Part shown: positions 1-6,532 of the stretch, one piece after another | Layout: each line of letters opens with the position of its first letter | How positions within the stretch are numbered: position 1 is the first letter of the stretch | Source of the DNA: Actinomycetes bacterium | GTDB taxonomy: Bacteria > Actinomycetota > Acidimicrobiia > Acidimicrobiales > Bog-793 | DNA: 8,389 nucleotides | NCBI GenBank assembly: GCA_021785095.1 | Contig: JAJYGM010000188.1 | Span: forward strand, 1-8,389 | Reading direction: 5' to 3' | Program-made: the position numbers and the translations under genes | The notes under the pieces: generated by a model | Seen by the model: the letters and a program-made list of their open reading frames with translations, nothing else | Database searches by the model: none | What the model was told of the DNA's origin: nothing

Positions 1-26
1 GATCTGCGCAGCCTGCGGCAGGGGGC

Positions 27-1227
27 GTGCAGAGACCTCGGTACAGTGCGCTGGTGCCGAGGGCCGCTCTCGTCTCGTTTCGCCTGGGCGGAGGCGACGG
101 CGTCTCCATCGAGGCGAAGAAGTGGTCGTGGGCGCTCGAGCGGCTGGGCTTCGAGACCTACCGCGTCGCGGGCAGGCTCGGTGGCGGGGGGACGGCCGAG
201 TGTGCAGCCGGGGCCAGCGCGGACCGGGTGCTGCCGGGCCTTTCGTTCGACGCCGCGTCGGCGCCGGCCCGGGAGGACGTGGAGTCGGCGCTCGCCGACG
301 CGGACCTGGTGGTCGTGGAGAACCTCTGCTCCCTCCCGCTGAACGCCGCCGCCGCCGAGGTCGTCGCCGCCGTCCTCGCGGGCCGTCCCGCGGTCCTCCA
401 TCACCACGACCTCCCCTGGCAGCGGCCGCAGTTCGCGCACTGGCCACCACCGCCCGACGATCCCGCCTGGCGCCACGTCACCGTCAACGAGCACAGCCGA
501 CGCGAGCTCGCCGCGCACGCCATCGAGGCGACCACCGTCTACAACGCCTTCGACCCGGACCCCCCGGCAGGGCGGCGCGCCGAGACCCGTGCCGCGCTCG
601 GCGTCGCACCGGGCGCGCGCCTCGTGCTGCAGCCGACGCGTGCGCTCCCCCGGAAGCGCGTCGGCGCCGCGATGAGGGTGGCGGAACTGCTCGGGGCGAC
701 GTACTGGCTGCTCGGCCCCGCAGAGGACGGCTACGGCCCCGAGCTCGAGCGCGTGCTCGCCGCGGCGCACTGCCCCGTGCGACGGGGGGCGCCACAGCTC
801 GCGGACGGGCGTGCGGCCACCGTCGACGACGCGTACGCCGCGTGCGACGTGGTCGCACTGACCTCGGACGTCGAGGGGTTCGGGAACCCCTCGGTCGAGT
901 CCGCGACCCACCGCCGCCCGCTCGTGATCGGGCCCTACCCCGTGGCGGCCGAGCTTCGGGCGTTCGGCTTCCGGTGGTTCACCGAGTCGGCCGACGACCT
1001 CGCGGAGCTCGAGGCGTGGCTCGACGCGCCCGACCCTGCGCTCTTGGACCACAACGCAGCCGTTGCGCGCCGCCACTTCGACCTCGCGAACCTGCCGGCC
1101 CGCCTCGAGGCGGTGCTCACGCGCCTCGGCGCGCTTCGGGGCGACCGCGTGCGTCGATCGGCTCGAGCTTCCCGTGCTCCCGGTGCCCGTGCCGAAAGCG
1201 AAGGGCGCGCTTCGCGGCGTCGAGTGA
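27..1227 (+). CDS. GT4-like glycosyltransferase, probable 1-nt frameshift near its 3' end
   Basis: This is probably a retaining GT-B glycosyltransferase that transfers a sugar from a nucleotide-sugar donor in the cytoplasm; the acceptor is unknown. Numbering from GTG 27, residues 13-50 form the first Rossmann strand and glycine loop ([18 protein letters not shown]). HHHDLPW (125-131) closes the N-terminal half. The C-terminal half begins near [11 protein letters not shown] (201-211), the usual basic donor-phosphate site. E283 and E291 in EGFGNPSVE form the family's E-x7-E motif. Homology ends near residue 370 (nt 1136). Beyond that, frame 27 has poor codon usage, while the +1 frame stays coding-like (27 of 31 codons end in G/C) and stops at TGA 1225-1227, overlapping the next gene as GTGA. 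I therefore end the gene there, with a shift near the GGGG at 1138-1141. The frame is open to the left edge. GTG 54 (MPRAALVSF) is an equally good start, and neither has a well-spaced ribosome site. Confidence 0.75.
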
Positions 1228-2030
1228 CGTCGGCGATGCAGCCCGGTTCCTCCCGCGCAGACGACGCGCACCAACGACGGGGGGCGCGCCGTCTCAGCGG
1301 CGGCGAGCGCCGTCGCCAGCTCTTCGGCACGGCACTCCGGCTCTTCGCCGAACGCGGCTACGAGTCGACGACGATGGACGAGATCGCCGACGCCGCCGGG
1401 GTGACGAAACCCCTCCTCTACCAGCATTTCTCCTCGAAGCGCGCCCTCTACCGGGAGCTCTTGGACTCGATCGCAGAAGACCTCCTCGCAGAGATCGATG
1501 CCGCCACCGCGGCGGCACCCGGGCCGCGTGAGCAGGTGGCGGGCGGTTTCGCGGCGTACTTCCGGATGCTCGTCACGCACGAGACAGCCTTCCGCCTCCT
1601 CTACAGCAGGAGCAGCGCGACCGGCCCTGAGCTGTTCAGCGCGCTGCGAAAGGTGGAGGACGCGATCGCAGAGACGATCGACCCGCTCATCGCCGCGGGG
1701 CTCGACCCGGACCATCGCCGTTTCCTCGCGTACGCGGTCGTGGGCATGGCCGAGGGGGCGAGCCGGCACTGGCTCGAGACGCAGAGCCGCACCCACGGTC
1801 CTGGAGGTGACGGTCCTGGAGGTGACGGTCCTGGAGGTGACGGTCCTGGAGGTGACGGTCCTGGAGGTGACGGTCCTGGAGGTGACGGTCCTGGAGGTGA
1901 CGGTCCTGGAGGTGACGAACTGGGTGACCCCGAAGGCGACGCGCCGGTGCCGGGCGAGGAGGCGCAGCGGCTCGCGAGCCGCCTGGCGATGTTCGCGTGG
2001 GCGGGACTGCGCGCGGTGCGCGCGGACTGA
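1224..2030 (+). CDS. TetR/AcrR-family transcriptional regulator with (GPGGD)8 insert
   Basis: This 268-residue protein is a probable dimeric, ligand-responsive repressor. Residues 29-76 form the N-terminal helix-turn-helix, with the hallmark run [19 protein letters not shown] followed by the recognition-helix region [18 protein letters not shown]. Residues 77-190 are the helical ligand and dimer domain, ending in [13 protein letters not shown]. Residues 192-231 are eight perfect GPGGD repeats, then an acidic linker, then a final helix ([19 protein letters not shown]) typical of the family. I choose GTG 1224 because it overlaps the inferred glycosyltransferase stop as GTGA, which suggests translational coupling; ATG 1236 is an in-frame alternative, and neither has a well-spaced Shine-Dalgarno (GAAGGG is about 18 nt upstream). 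As sequenced, the frame is continuous with the glycosyltransferase, so one 667-residue fusion is the literal reading. Ligand and targets cannot be read from the sequence; regulation of its own operon is a guess. Confidence 0.85.
   Translation: MTSAMQPGSSRADDAHQRRGARRLSGGERRRQLFGTALRLFAERGYESTTMDEIADAAGVTKPLLYQHFSSKRALYRELLDSIAEDLLAEIDAATAAAPGPREQVAGGFAAYFRMLVTHETAFRLLYSRSSATGPELFSALRKVEDAIAETIDPLIAAGLDPDHRRFLAYAVVGMAEGASRHWLETQSRTHGPGGDGPGGDGPGGDGPGGDGPGGDGPGGDGPGGDGPGGDELGDPEGDAPVPGEEAQRLASRLAMFAWAGLRAVRAD
1797..1916 (+). repeat. 15-bp tandem repeat x8, encodes (GPGGD)8
   Basis: Eight perfect copies of GGTCCTGGAGGTGAC start at 1797, 1812, 1827, 1842, 1857, 1872, 1887 and 1902. Because the unit is 15 bp, gain or loss of copies keeps the TetR frame. 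The encoded Gly/Pro/Asp tract is flexible and acidic and lies in the loop before the last helix. Identity between units is complete at the DNA level, synonymous positions included, which points to recent expansion. The following bases (GAACTGGGTGACCCC) resemble a degenerate unit and may be the seed. Confidence 0.97.
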
Positions 2031-2073
2031 AGAGCCAGCGCGTGTTGGGGCCTTCGCCGCCGCGCTGGCCTCT
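2031..2073. terminator. Hairpin between convergent genes, candidate bidirectional terminator
   Basis: A 9-bp perfect inverted repeat, GCCAGCGCG (2034-2042) with CGCGCTGGC (2061-2069), encloses an 18-nt loop. AGA (2031-2033) can extend the stem with TCT (2071-2073) across a one-base bulge. It begins directly after the TetR stop at 2030 and lies 33 bp past the phosphatase stop on the other strand. There is no U-run on either side, which is common for high-GC actinobacterial terminators but leaves the function unproven. Confidence 0.5.
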
Positions 2074-2105
2074 CTCCCGTGGGCTTTCATCGTGAGGGCT
2101 CATGG

Positions 2106-2651
2106 TCAGAGCCTGCGCACGAGCTCCTCGCAGAGCGCCCACAGCTCCGCCGCGCACGCGACGTAGGCCGCGTCATTCCGGCCGGCGGGGTCCGTGACGT
2201 CGTCGGCGGGCTCGAGCGCAGCGTGCTCGAGGTCCAACGCGGCGACTCGAGCCGAGAGCGGCGCAGGCCCGGGCCTGAGGTCCGCGGCGAGCCTCCGGAG
2301 CGCTCCCGTGCGCGGGGCCGCCTCCGGGTGACGGCGCCGCACGTAGCGGACGTGCGCCGACTCCATCGCGACGACCAGGTCTGCACGACCGAGGTCCTCG
2401 GCGCCGAGCTGGCGGCTCCGGTGCCCGGCCGCCGCGAACGCGTCGAGCTGCTTCCCGGCAATCTCCGGAACGGTCAGGAGCGCAGCCAGGGTGCGCGCGC
2501 CGAGCGGGAGCCCGTCCACCGCGTGCGTCCCAGCCGTCCTGACCGACAGGGCGAGGCCGCGTCGGGCCGCGAGCTGCTCGAGCATGAGGCCCGCCATCAC
2601 CGAGCGCGACGCGTTGCCCGTGCACACCACGAGCAACGACACGCGTCCCAC
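2106..2651 (-). CDS. Low-molecular-weight protein tyrosine phosphatase family protein
   Basis: This cytoplasmic phosphatase of about 180 residues probably removes phosphate from tyrosine residues through a cysteinyl-phosphate intermediate. From the second candidate start (GTG 2642) it begins MSLLVVCTGNASRS: the P-loop C-x5-R-S has nucleophile C7 and phosphate-binding R13. The general acid is D151 in DVTDPAGR near the C-terminus, the usual DP motif. The canonical P-loop is CxGNxCRS; here the second cysteine is Ser12. GTG 2651 has GGAGG 4 nt upstream and GTG 2642 has the same site 13 nt upstream, so either could be used. The frame runs on to GTG 2822, but that extra N-terminus only translates the 17-bp repeats and matches nothing in the family. 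In other bacteria such enzymes often act on exopolysaccharide tyrosine kinases; no such kinase is visible here. An arsenate-reductase relative is a less likely alternative. Confidence 0.85.
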   Translation of the reverse strand: MGRVSLLVVCTGNASRSVMAGLMLEQLAARRGLALSVRTAGTHAVDGLPLGARTLAALLTVPEIAGKQLDAFAAAGHRSRQLGAEDLGRADLVVAMESAHVRYVRRRHPEAAPRTGALRRLAADLRPGPAPLSARVAALDLEHAALEPADDVTDPAGRNDAAYVACAAELWALCEELVRRL

Positions 2652-2655
2652 ACGC

Positions 2656-2660
2656 CCTCC
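2656..2660 (-). promoter_or_regulatory. Ribosome binding site candidate for the phosphatase
   Basis: GGAGG on the - strand lies 4 nt before GTG 2651 and 13 nt before GTG 2642. Neither spacing is ideal. It is the only purine-rich site near the conserved N-terminus, and it rules against the far upstream start at 2822. Confidence 0.5.
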
Positions 2661-2679
2661 GGTTGCGAGGGTACCCGGG

Positions 2680-2764
2680 CGGCGCACGGAGAGGGGCGGC
2701 GCACGGAGAGGGGCGGCGCACGGAGAGGGGCGGCGCACGGGGAGGGGCGGAGCACGGGGAGGGG
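2680..2764. repeat. 17-bp intergenic tandem repeat x5
   Basis: Five adjacent units start at 2680, 2697, 2714, 2731 and 2748. The first three are identical (CGGCGCACGGAGAGGGG), the fourth has one change and the fifth two. The unit length is not a multiple of 3, so the tract cannot be a conserved protein repeat; it lies in the spacer between the oxidoreductase stop (2839) and the phosphatase start, ending 28 bp before GTG 2651. It could be a variable-number tract or a row of protein-binding sites. No AT-rich stretch or replication gene accompanies it, so an iteron origin is not supported. Confidence 0.93.
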
Positions 2765-2781
2765 CGGGCGTGACGCGACCG

Positions 2782-2817
2782 GGCTCGCGAGCCGCTGCGT
2801 CAAGGGCGGAACGGCTC
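2782..2817 (-). terminator. Weak hairpin downstream of the oxidoreductase gene
   Basis: Just past the oxidoreductase stop, GAGCCG (2789-2794) and CGGCTC (2812-2817) form a 6-bp stem around 17 nt. It overlaps a competing 12-bp palindrome, GGCTCGCGAGCC (2782-2793). There is no U-run. The gap to the next gene is about 190 bp, so a terminator is possible, but in such GC-rich DNA short stems arise easily. Confidence 0.22.
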
Positions 2818-2838
2818 AGCACCCGAGGTGCGGGCGGC

Positions 2839-5800
2839 TCATGGGTGGGGGAAACGGACCAGACGCTCGGCGAGCTCCGCCCGGAACGACGCGACGCTCT
2901 TCTCCTTCACGCTCTCGTAGCCGCGCACCCGGTCGGGAAGCCGCGCGATGCCGATCGCTGCGTCGAGGTTCTGGGGCGCGAGCTTCGAGAGGACCGACCG
3001 AAGCGCGTCGGCGTACTCGCCCGGCAGCTGCCGCTCGGTCCGGCGGAGCTCGGTCCGGCCGAACGGGTCGAGCGCGGTCCCCCGGACCCGTCTAGCCGAT
3101 CGCAGCGCCAGCAACGCCGGTCGGGACCAGCTGCCGAGCCGGATCTTGTGGCGCAGCCCCCTGGCGCGCAGCGCCGGCGGGTGGAGGAGCCAGGTGGTCT
3201 CACCCTCGGACGGGCCCACCGCGGGGAACTCGAGGAGGAGCCGGGCGACCTCGTACTCGTCTTTGTACGCGAGGAGCTTGTGGTAGCCGAACGCCACCCC
3301 GGCGGTCAGGCGGCCGTCGCCGCCCACGCGCCGCTCGGCGTCGGCGACGTCTGCGACCAGCGCCGCGAAACGACGGGCCAGCGCTTCGTCCTGGTAGCCG
3401 ACGAGGTCCCCCGCGAGCCACTGGACGTGCGCACGGCCGGCGGCGGGCAACGACGAGAAGTCGATCCCCGAGACGATCCGCGCACCGGCCTGGTCCGGGC
3501 CCGCTCCGGCGGCACCGGCGTCCGGGGCCCCGCTGGCGTCCGGGGCCGCGCCGTCGGCCCCGCCGTCGTCCGGGGCCGCGCCGTCGGCCCCGCCGTCGGC
3601 CCCGCCGTCGTCCCCGCCGGCGTGCGCCGCGACCCAGCGGCGTCCAGCCTCGAACGCGGCGAGGTTGGCCTCGACCGTGACGCCGTTGCGCTCGATCGCG
3701 GCGGCGATCGAACGTGCGGAGACCGGCAGCAGCCCGAGCTGGCTCGCCGCTCCGAGCAGCACCACGTTGGCCCCGGCCGCGGTGGCGCCCGCCTCGTGCG
3801 CGACGGCGACCGCGTCGAGGAAGGTCGCGCGGCCGCTGGCCGCCGCGCCGGCCAGGCGCGCCTCGAGCTCGGCGACCGGCACCTCACGCGCCTCGACCCC
3901 GAGGACCATGGGCCCGCTCAGGCTGGCTGCGGACGAGCCGACGACCGCGCCGCGCCCGTGCGCCATGCTCTCCAGCACCCCCGGCGCGCCCGCCGCGACG
4001 AGGTCCGCCGCGATGAGGAGGTCGACCTCGTCTGTGCCCAGCACGTTCGACCGGTCCTGCGCGCCCGGCCCGATGCGAAGGTCCGAGATGACCGGTCCGG
4101 CCTTCTGCGAGAGCCCGGTCTGATCGAGCCCCCACACGTCGACGCCTTCGAGCAGCGCGGCCCACCCGAGGAGGTGCGCGCAGGTGACGACGCCGGTCCC
4201 GCCGATCCCCGCGATCCGCACGGTGACCGCCCGGTCGAGGCTGGCCACGGGTGCCGGCGGCGGCTCGGGACCCGCGGCCGCAGCCTTGCGGGAGCGCCTG
4301 GAGCCCACCCGCACCAGCGTGAACGCGGGGCAGTCGCCCTTCAGGCACGAGCGATCGAAGTTGCAGGCTTCCTCGTCGACACGGGTCTTGGGCCCGAGCG
4401 GCGTGTCGACGGTCTGGAGCGCCAGACAGTTCGACTTCACCTGGCAGTCGCCGCAACCCTCGCACACCCGTTCGTTGATCACCACCCGCTCGGCCGGCAC
4501 CGGGGCGAGACCGCGCTTGCGCTTGCGCCGCAGCTCGGTCGCGCACGGCTGGTCGTGGACGAGCACGGTCACGCCGTCGACCGCAGCGAGCTCCTCTTGG
4601 ACCGCGACGATCTCGTCGCGAGAGCGCACGGTCACGCCTCGGGGCAGCCGCACACGACGGTAACGACGCACGTCGTCGGTCGTGATGACGACACGAGCCG
4701 CGCCCTCGAGCAGCACCATGCGGGCGAGGCCGACCGGCGACCCGGTGCCGCCGACCACGTCCTGCCCGCCGGTCATCGCGGTCGCCCCGTTCCAGAGCAC
4801 CTTGAAGGTGATGGGGACGCCCGCGGCGACCGCGGCCCGCACCGCCAGCTGGCCCGAATGGAAGAACGTGCCGTCGCCCAAGTTCTGGACGAGATGGCGC
4901 TCTGCGACGAAGGGCTCCATGCCGATCCACTGGGCGCCTTCGCCGCCCATTTGCGTGATGCCGGCGAGCCGCCCGATGCGATCTTCGGGCATGTAGTGGA
5001 CGATCGAGTGGCAGCCGATCCCCTCGCCGACGAGCGTGCCCTCGGGCACCACGGTGCTCACCGAGTGCGGGCAGCCCGGGCAGAACCACGGAATCCTCGT
5101 CGGCTCGGACGTCACGGACGTGAGCGCGATGCGCCGGCGCGGCTCGGGGGGCTCCTTCACGACTGTGCCGATGCTCGCACGGAGGACGGGCAGAAGGATG
5201 CGTGCGATGGACGCCGCATCCAGCACGCCGTGGCGCGGGACGAGCGGTCGGCCGTCGAGGTCGAGCTTCCCGAGCACGGCCGGGCTCTGCGGCCGACGGG
5301 CGATCATCGAGAGGAGCTGGCTCTCCACGAGCTCTCGGCGCTCCTCGAGGACGACGACCTGCTCGACGCCGTCCGAGAGCGACCGTGCGAACCCCTGCCC
5401 GATCGGGAACGGCATCCGCACCTCGCCGAGCGCCACGCCGCTCGCGCGCAGCGTGCCGAGGTCGAGCCCGAGGAGCCGGAGCGCCTCGACCAGCTCCGAG
5501 TAGACGATCCCCGCCGCCACGATCGAAAGACGCGCCCGGTCGGGCGCGACCACGAGACGGTTGAGCGCGTTCGCGTCGCCGTAGCGGGCTGCGGCACGGA
5601 GCCGGTCGGTGAGCACGGCGCGTTCGCGCTCGAGGGTGCTGGGCGTGAGGAGGTCGCCGGAGACCGGCGGTGCCACGTAGCCGTCGGGGATCACGGGCTC
5701 GGGCCACTCGCGCAGCGCCAGGGTGCCCTCGGAGTCCGCGACGGCCGTCGCGAGCTTGATCGCGACCCACGCGCCCGTAAAGCGCGAGAGCCTCACCGCG

Positions 5801-6375
5801 TGGCGGCCGAGATCCAGCACCTCCTCCAAGGACCGGGGGAAGACCACCGGCATGCCGAGGTCCGCGAGCGACGTCTCCGACGCGCTCGGCAGCGTGGACG
5901 ACTTGGCGGTGGGATCGTCGCCGACGACCGCGATCGCGCCACCTGTCGCGGCGGCCCCCGCGAAGCTCGCGTGCCGCAACGCGTCCATGGCCCGGTCGAG
6001 CCCGGGCGCCTTCCCGTACCAGACGCCGAGCACCCCGTCGACGCGCGCGGTCGGGTTCAGGCTCGCGAGCTGGCTCCCCATCACCGCGGTCGCCCCGAGC
6101 TCCTCGTTGACCGCAGGGCGGTGGACGATGTCCACGTCGAGGTGCGTCCGCAATGCGATCTCGAGCTCCTTGTCGAATCCGGCCAGCGGGGACCCCTGGT
6201 ACCCGGAGACGAAGGCGGCGGTCCTCTTTCCCAGGGCGCGGTCCGCGCGCAATGCGTCGATCAGCATCCGGATGGTCGCCTGCACGCCTGACAGGTGCAC
6301 CCTCGGCGCGTCCGGCGCCCAGTGGTCGCCAGGGTCGAAGCTGGCGAGGGTGTGCCTGTCGTCGATGACGGCCAC
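2839..6375 (-). CDS. Indolepyruvate ferredoxin oxidoreductase, fused single-chain type
   Basis: This 1178-residue cytoplasmic enzyme is expected to convert aromatic 2-oxo acids (indolepyruvate, phenylpyruvate) plus CoA to aryl-acetyl-CoA and CO2 while reducing ferredoxin or a similar carrier. Residues 25-410 are the pyrimidine-binding and transketolase-C-like part (FVSGYQGSPLAG at 55-66). Residues 430-610 are the thiamine-diphosphate part: CPGCPH 432-437, GIGCHS 452-457, TQMGGEG 474-480 and NLGDGTFFHSGQ 498-509. Iron-sulfur cysteines follow, CEGCGDCQVKSNC (638-650) and CNFDRSCLKGDC (671-682), in the spacing of the large aerobic proteobacterial and actinobacterial type. The gamma domain starts at GIGGTGVV (723-730), and a C-terminal DUF6537-like region covers 970-1178. 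A Gly/Asp/Ala/Pro insert at about 919-967 lengthens the linker before it. GTG 6375 fits the family N-terminus (DDRHTL.. before the first conserved strand); there is no Shine-Dalgarno, but a promoter directly abuts it. It may also accept other 2-oxo acids. Confidence 0.93.
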   Translation of the reverse strand: MAVIDDRHTLASFDPGDHWAPDAPRVHLSGVQATIRMLIDALRADRALGKRTAAFVSGYQGSPLAGFDKELEIALRTHLDVDIVHRPAVNEELGATAVMGSQLASLNPTARVDGVLGVWYGKAPGLDRAMDALRHASFAGAAATGGAIAVVGDDPTAKSSTLPSASETSLADLGMPVVFPRSLEEVLDLGRHAVRLSRFTGAWVAIKLATAVADSEGTLALREWPEPVIPDGYVAPPVSGDLLTPSTLERERAVLTDRLRAAARYGDANALNRLVVAPDRARLSIVAAGIVYSELVEALRLLGLDLGTLRASGVALGEVRMPFPIGQGFARSLSDGVEQVVVLEERRELVESQLLSMIARRPQSPAVLGKLDLDGRPLVPRHGVLDAASIARILLPVLRASIGTVVKEPPEPRRRIALTSVTSEPTRIPWFCPGCPHSVSTVVPEGTLVGEGIGCHSIVHYMPEDRIGRLAGITQMGGEGAQWIGMEPFVAERHLVQNLGDGTFFHSGQLAVRAAVAAGVPITFKVLWNGATAMTGGQDVVGGTGSPVGLARMVLLEGAARVVITTDDVRRYRRVRLPRGVTVRSRDEIVAVQEELAAVDGVTVLVHDQPCATELRRKRKRGLAPVPAERVVINERVCEGCGDCQVKSNCLALQTVDTPLGPKTRVDEEACNFDRSCLKGDCPAFTLVRVGSRRSRKAAAAGPEPPPAPVASLDRAVTVRIAGIGGTGVVTCAHLLGWAALLEGVDVWGLDQTGLSQKAGPVISDLRIGPGAQDRSNVLGTDEVDLLIAADLVAAGAPGVLESMAHGRGAVVGSSAASLSGPMVLGVEAREVPVAELEARLAGAAASGRATFLDAVAVAHEAGATAAGANVVLLGAASQLGLLPVSARSIAAAIERNGVTVEANLAAFEAGRRWVAAHAGGDDGGADGGADGAAPDDGGADGAAPDASGAPDAGAAGAGPDQAGARIVSGIDFSSLPAAGRAHVQWLAGDLVGYQDEALARRFAALVADVADAERRVGGDGRLTAGVAFGYHKLLAYKDEYEVARLLLEFPAVGPSEGETTWLLHPPALRARGLRHKIRLGSWSRPALLALRSARRVRGTALDPFGRTELRRTERQLPGEYADALRSVLSKLAPQNLDAAIGIARLPDRVRGYESVKEKSVASFRAELAERLVRFPHP
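3475..3621 (-). repeat. Gly/Asp/Ala/Pro low-complexity insert with a 30-bp duplication
   Basis: Within the oxidoreductase gene, this stretch encodes about 49 residues made only of G, D, A, P and a few S, Q, R, with the motif DGGADGAAPD repeated. At the DNA level 3541-3570 and 3571-3600 are tandem 30-bp copies differing at one base (3599), followed by shorter 9-12-bp echoes of GCCCCGCCGTCG. All units are multiples of 3, so the frame is kept. It sits between the gamma domain and the DUF6537-like region, where a flexible linker is tolerated. Confidence 0.9.
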
Positions 6376-6410
6376 ACGTTCAGTATGGAGGTCGTTCGCC
6401 AGCTTGTGAA
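6376..6410 (-). promoter_or_regulatory. Promoter for a leaderless oxidoreductase transcript
   Basis: On the - strand, TTCACA (6410-6405; 5 of 6 with TTGACA) is separated by exactly 17 nt from CATACT (6387-6382; 4 of 6 with TATAAT). Six bases (GAACGT) then lead straight into GTG 6375. A transcript would start at or within a base or two of the start codon, giving a leaderless mRNA, a common actinobacterial arrangement. This also explains why no Shine-Dalgarno precedes this gene. Confidence 0.6.
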
Positions 6411-6450
6411 CGCGTTCCGCGCAAGTTTTCGGTTAGGTCCTTTGCCTTCT

Positions 6451-6458
6451 AACTAGTT
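6451..6458. promoter_or_regulatory. Palindrome AACTAGTT upstream of the oxidoreductase promoter
   Basis: The 157-bp gap between the dehydrogenase stop and the oxidoreductase start contains a locally AT-rich stretch (about 6424-6460) with the 8-bp palindrome AACTAGTT, about 40 bp upstream of the predicted -35. GTTAG (6432-6436) and CTAAC (6449-6453) add a second dyad. AAC-N2-GTT is the core of several TetR-family operators (for example KstR in mycobacteria), so this may be an operator, but the site is short. The rest of the gap shows only another palindrome, CTCGGCCGAG at 6472-6481, and no clear terminator. Confidence 0.3.
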
Positions 6459-6532
6459 TCGGCACGGGAGCCTCGGCCGAGAGGAGACCGAACGATGCAC
6501 GGGGGCCTCCGGACGTCGGGAGCAGCGCCGTC

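Noticed and set aside
1131..1227. Programmed +1 ribosomal frameshifting at the glycosyltransferase end
   Set aside because: No slippery codon pair, rare-codon pause or stimulatory structure could be identified; a single-base indel or sequencing error in GGGG is simpler.
1797..1916. CRISPR array
   Set aside because: The units are directly adjacent with no unique spacers and lie in frame inside a gene.
1687..2157. Reverse-strand and +1-frame open frames across the 15-bp repeat (HLQDR and VLEVT repeats)
   Set aside because: They arise because a stop-free 15-bp unit stays open in several frames. The TetR frame has family-matching helices on both sides of the repeat.
2680..2764. Replication-origin iterons
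   Set aside because: Unit length fits, but there is no replication initiator gene, DnaA box or AT-rich melting region nearby.
2652..2822. N-terminal extension of the phosphatase from GTG 2822
   Set aside because: The extra 57-60 residues mostly translate the 17-bp repeats into Arg/Pro runs, and the family begins a few residues before the P-loop.
2491..6291. A 1266-codon open frame on the + strand, longer than the real gene opposite it
   Set aside because: It is antisense to the oxidoreductase. Its translation is Arg/Gly/His/Asp-rich with no family motifs, while the - strand carries every conserved thiamine and iron-sulfur motif in order. High GC removes stops from the mirrored frame.
6472..6481. 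Palindrome CTCGGCCGAG as a terminator for the dehydrogenase
   Set aside because: It is a gapless 10-bp palindrome without a usable loop or U-run, and such sites occur by chance in GC-rich DNA.
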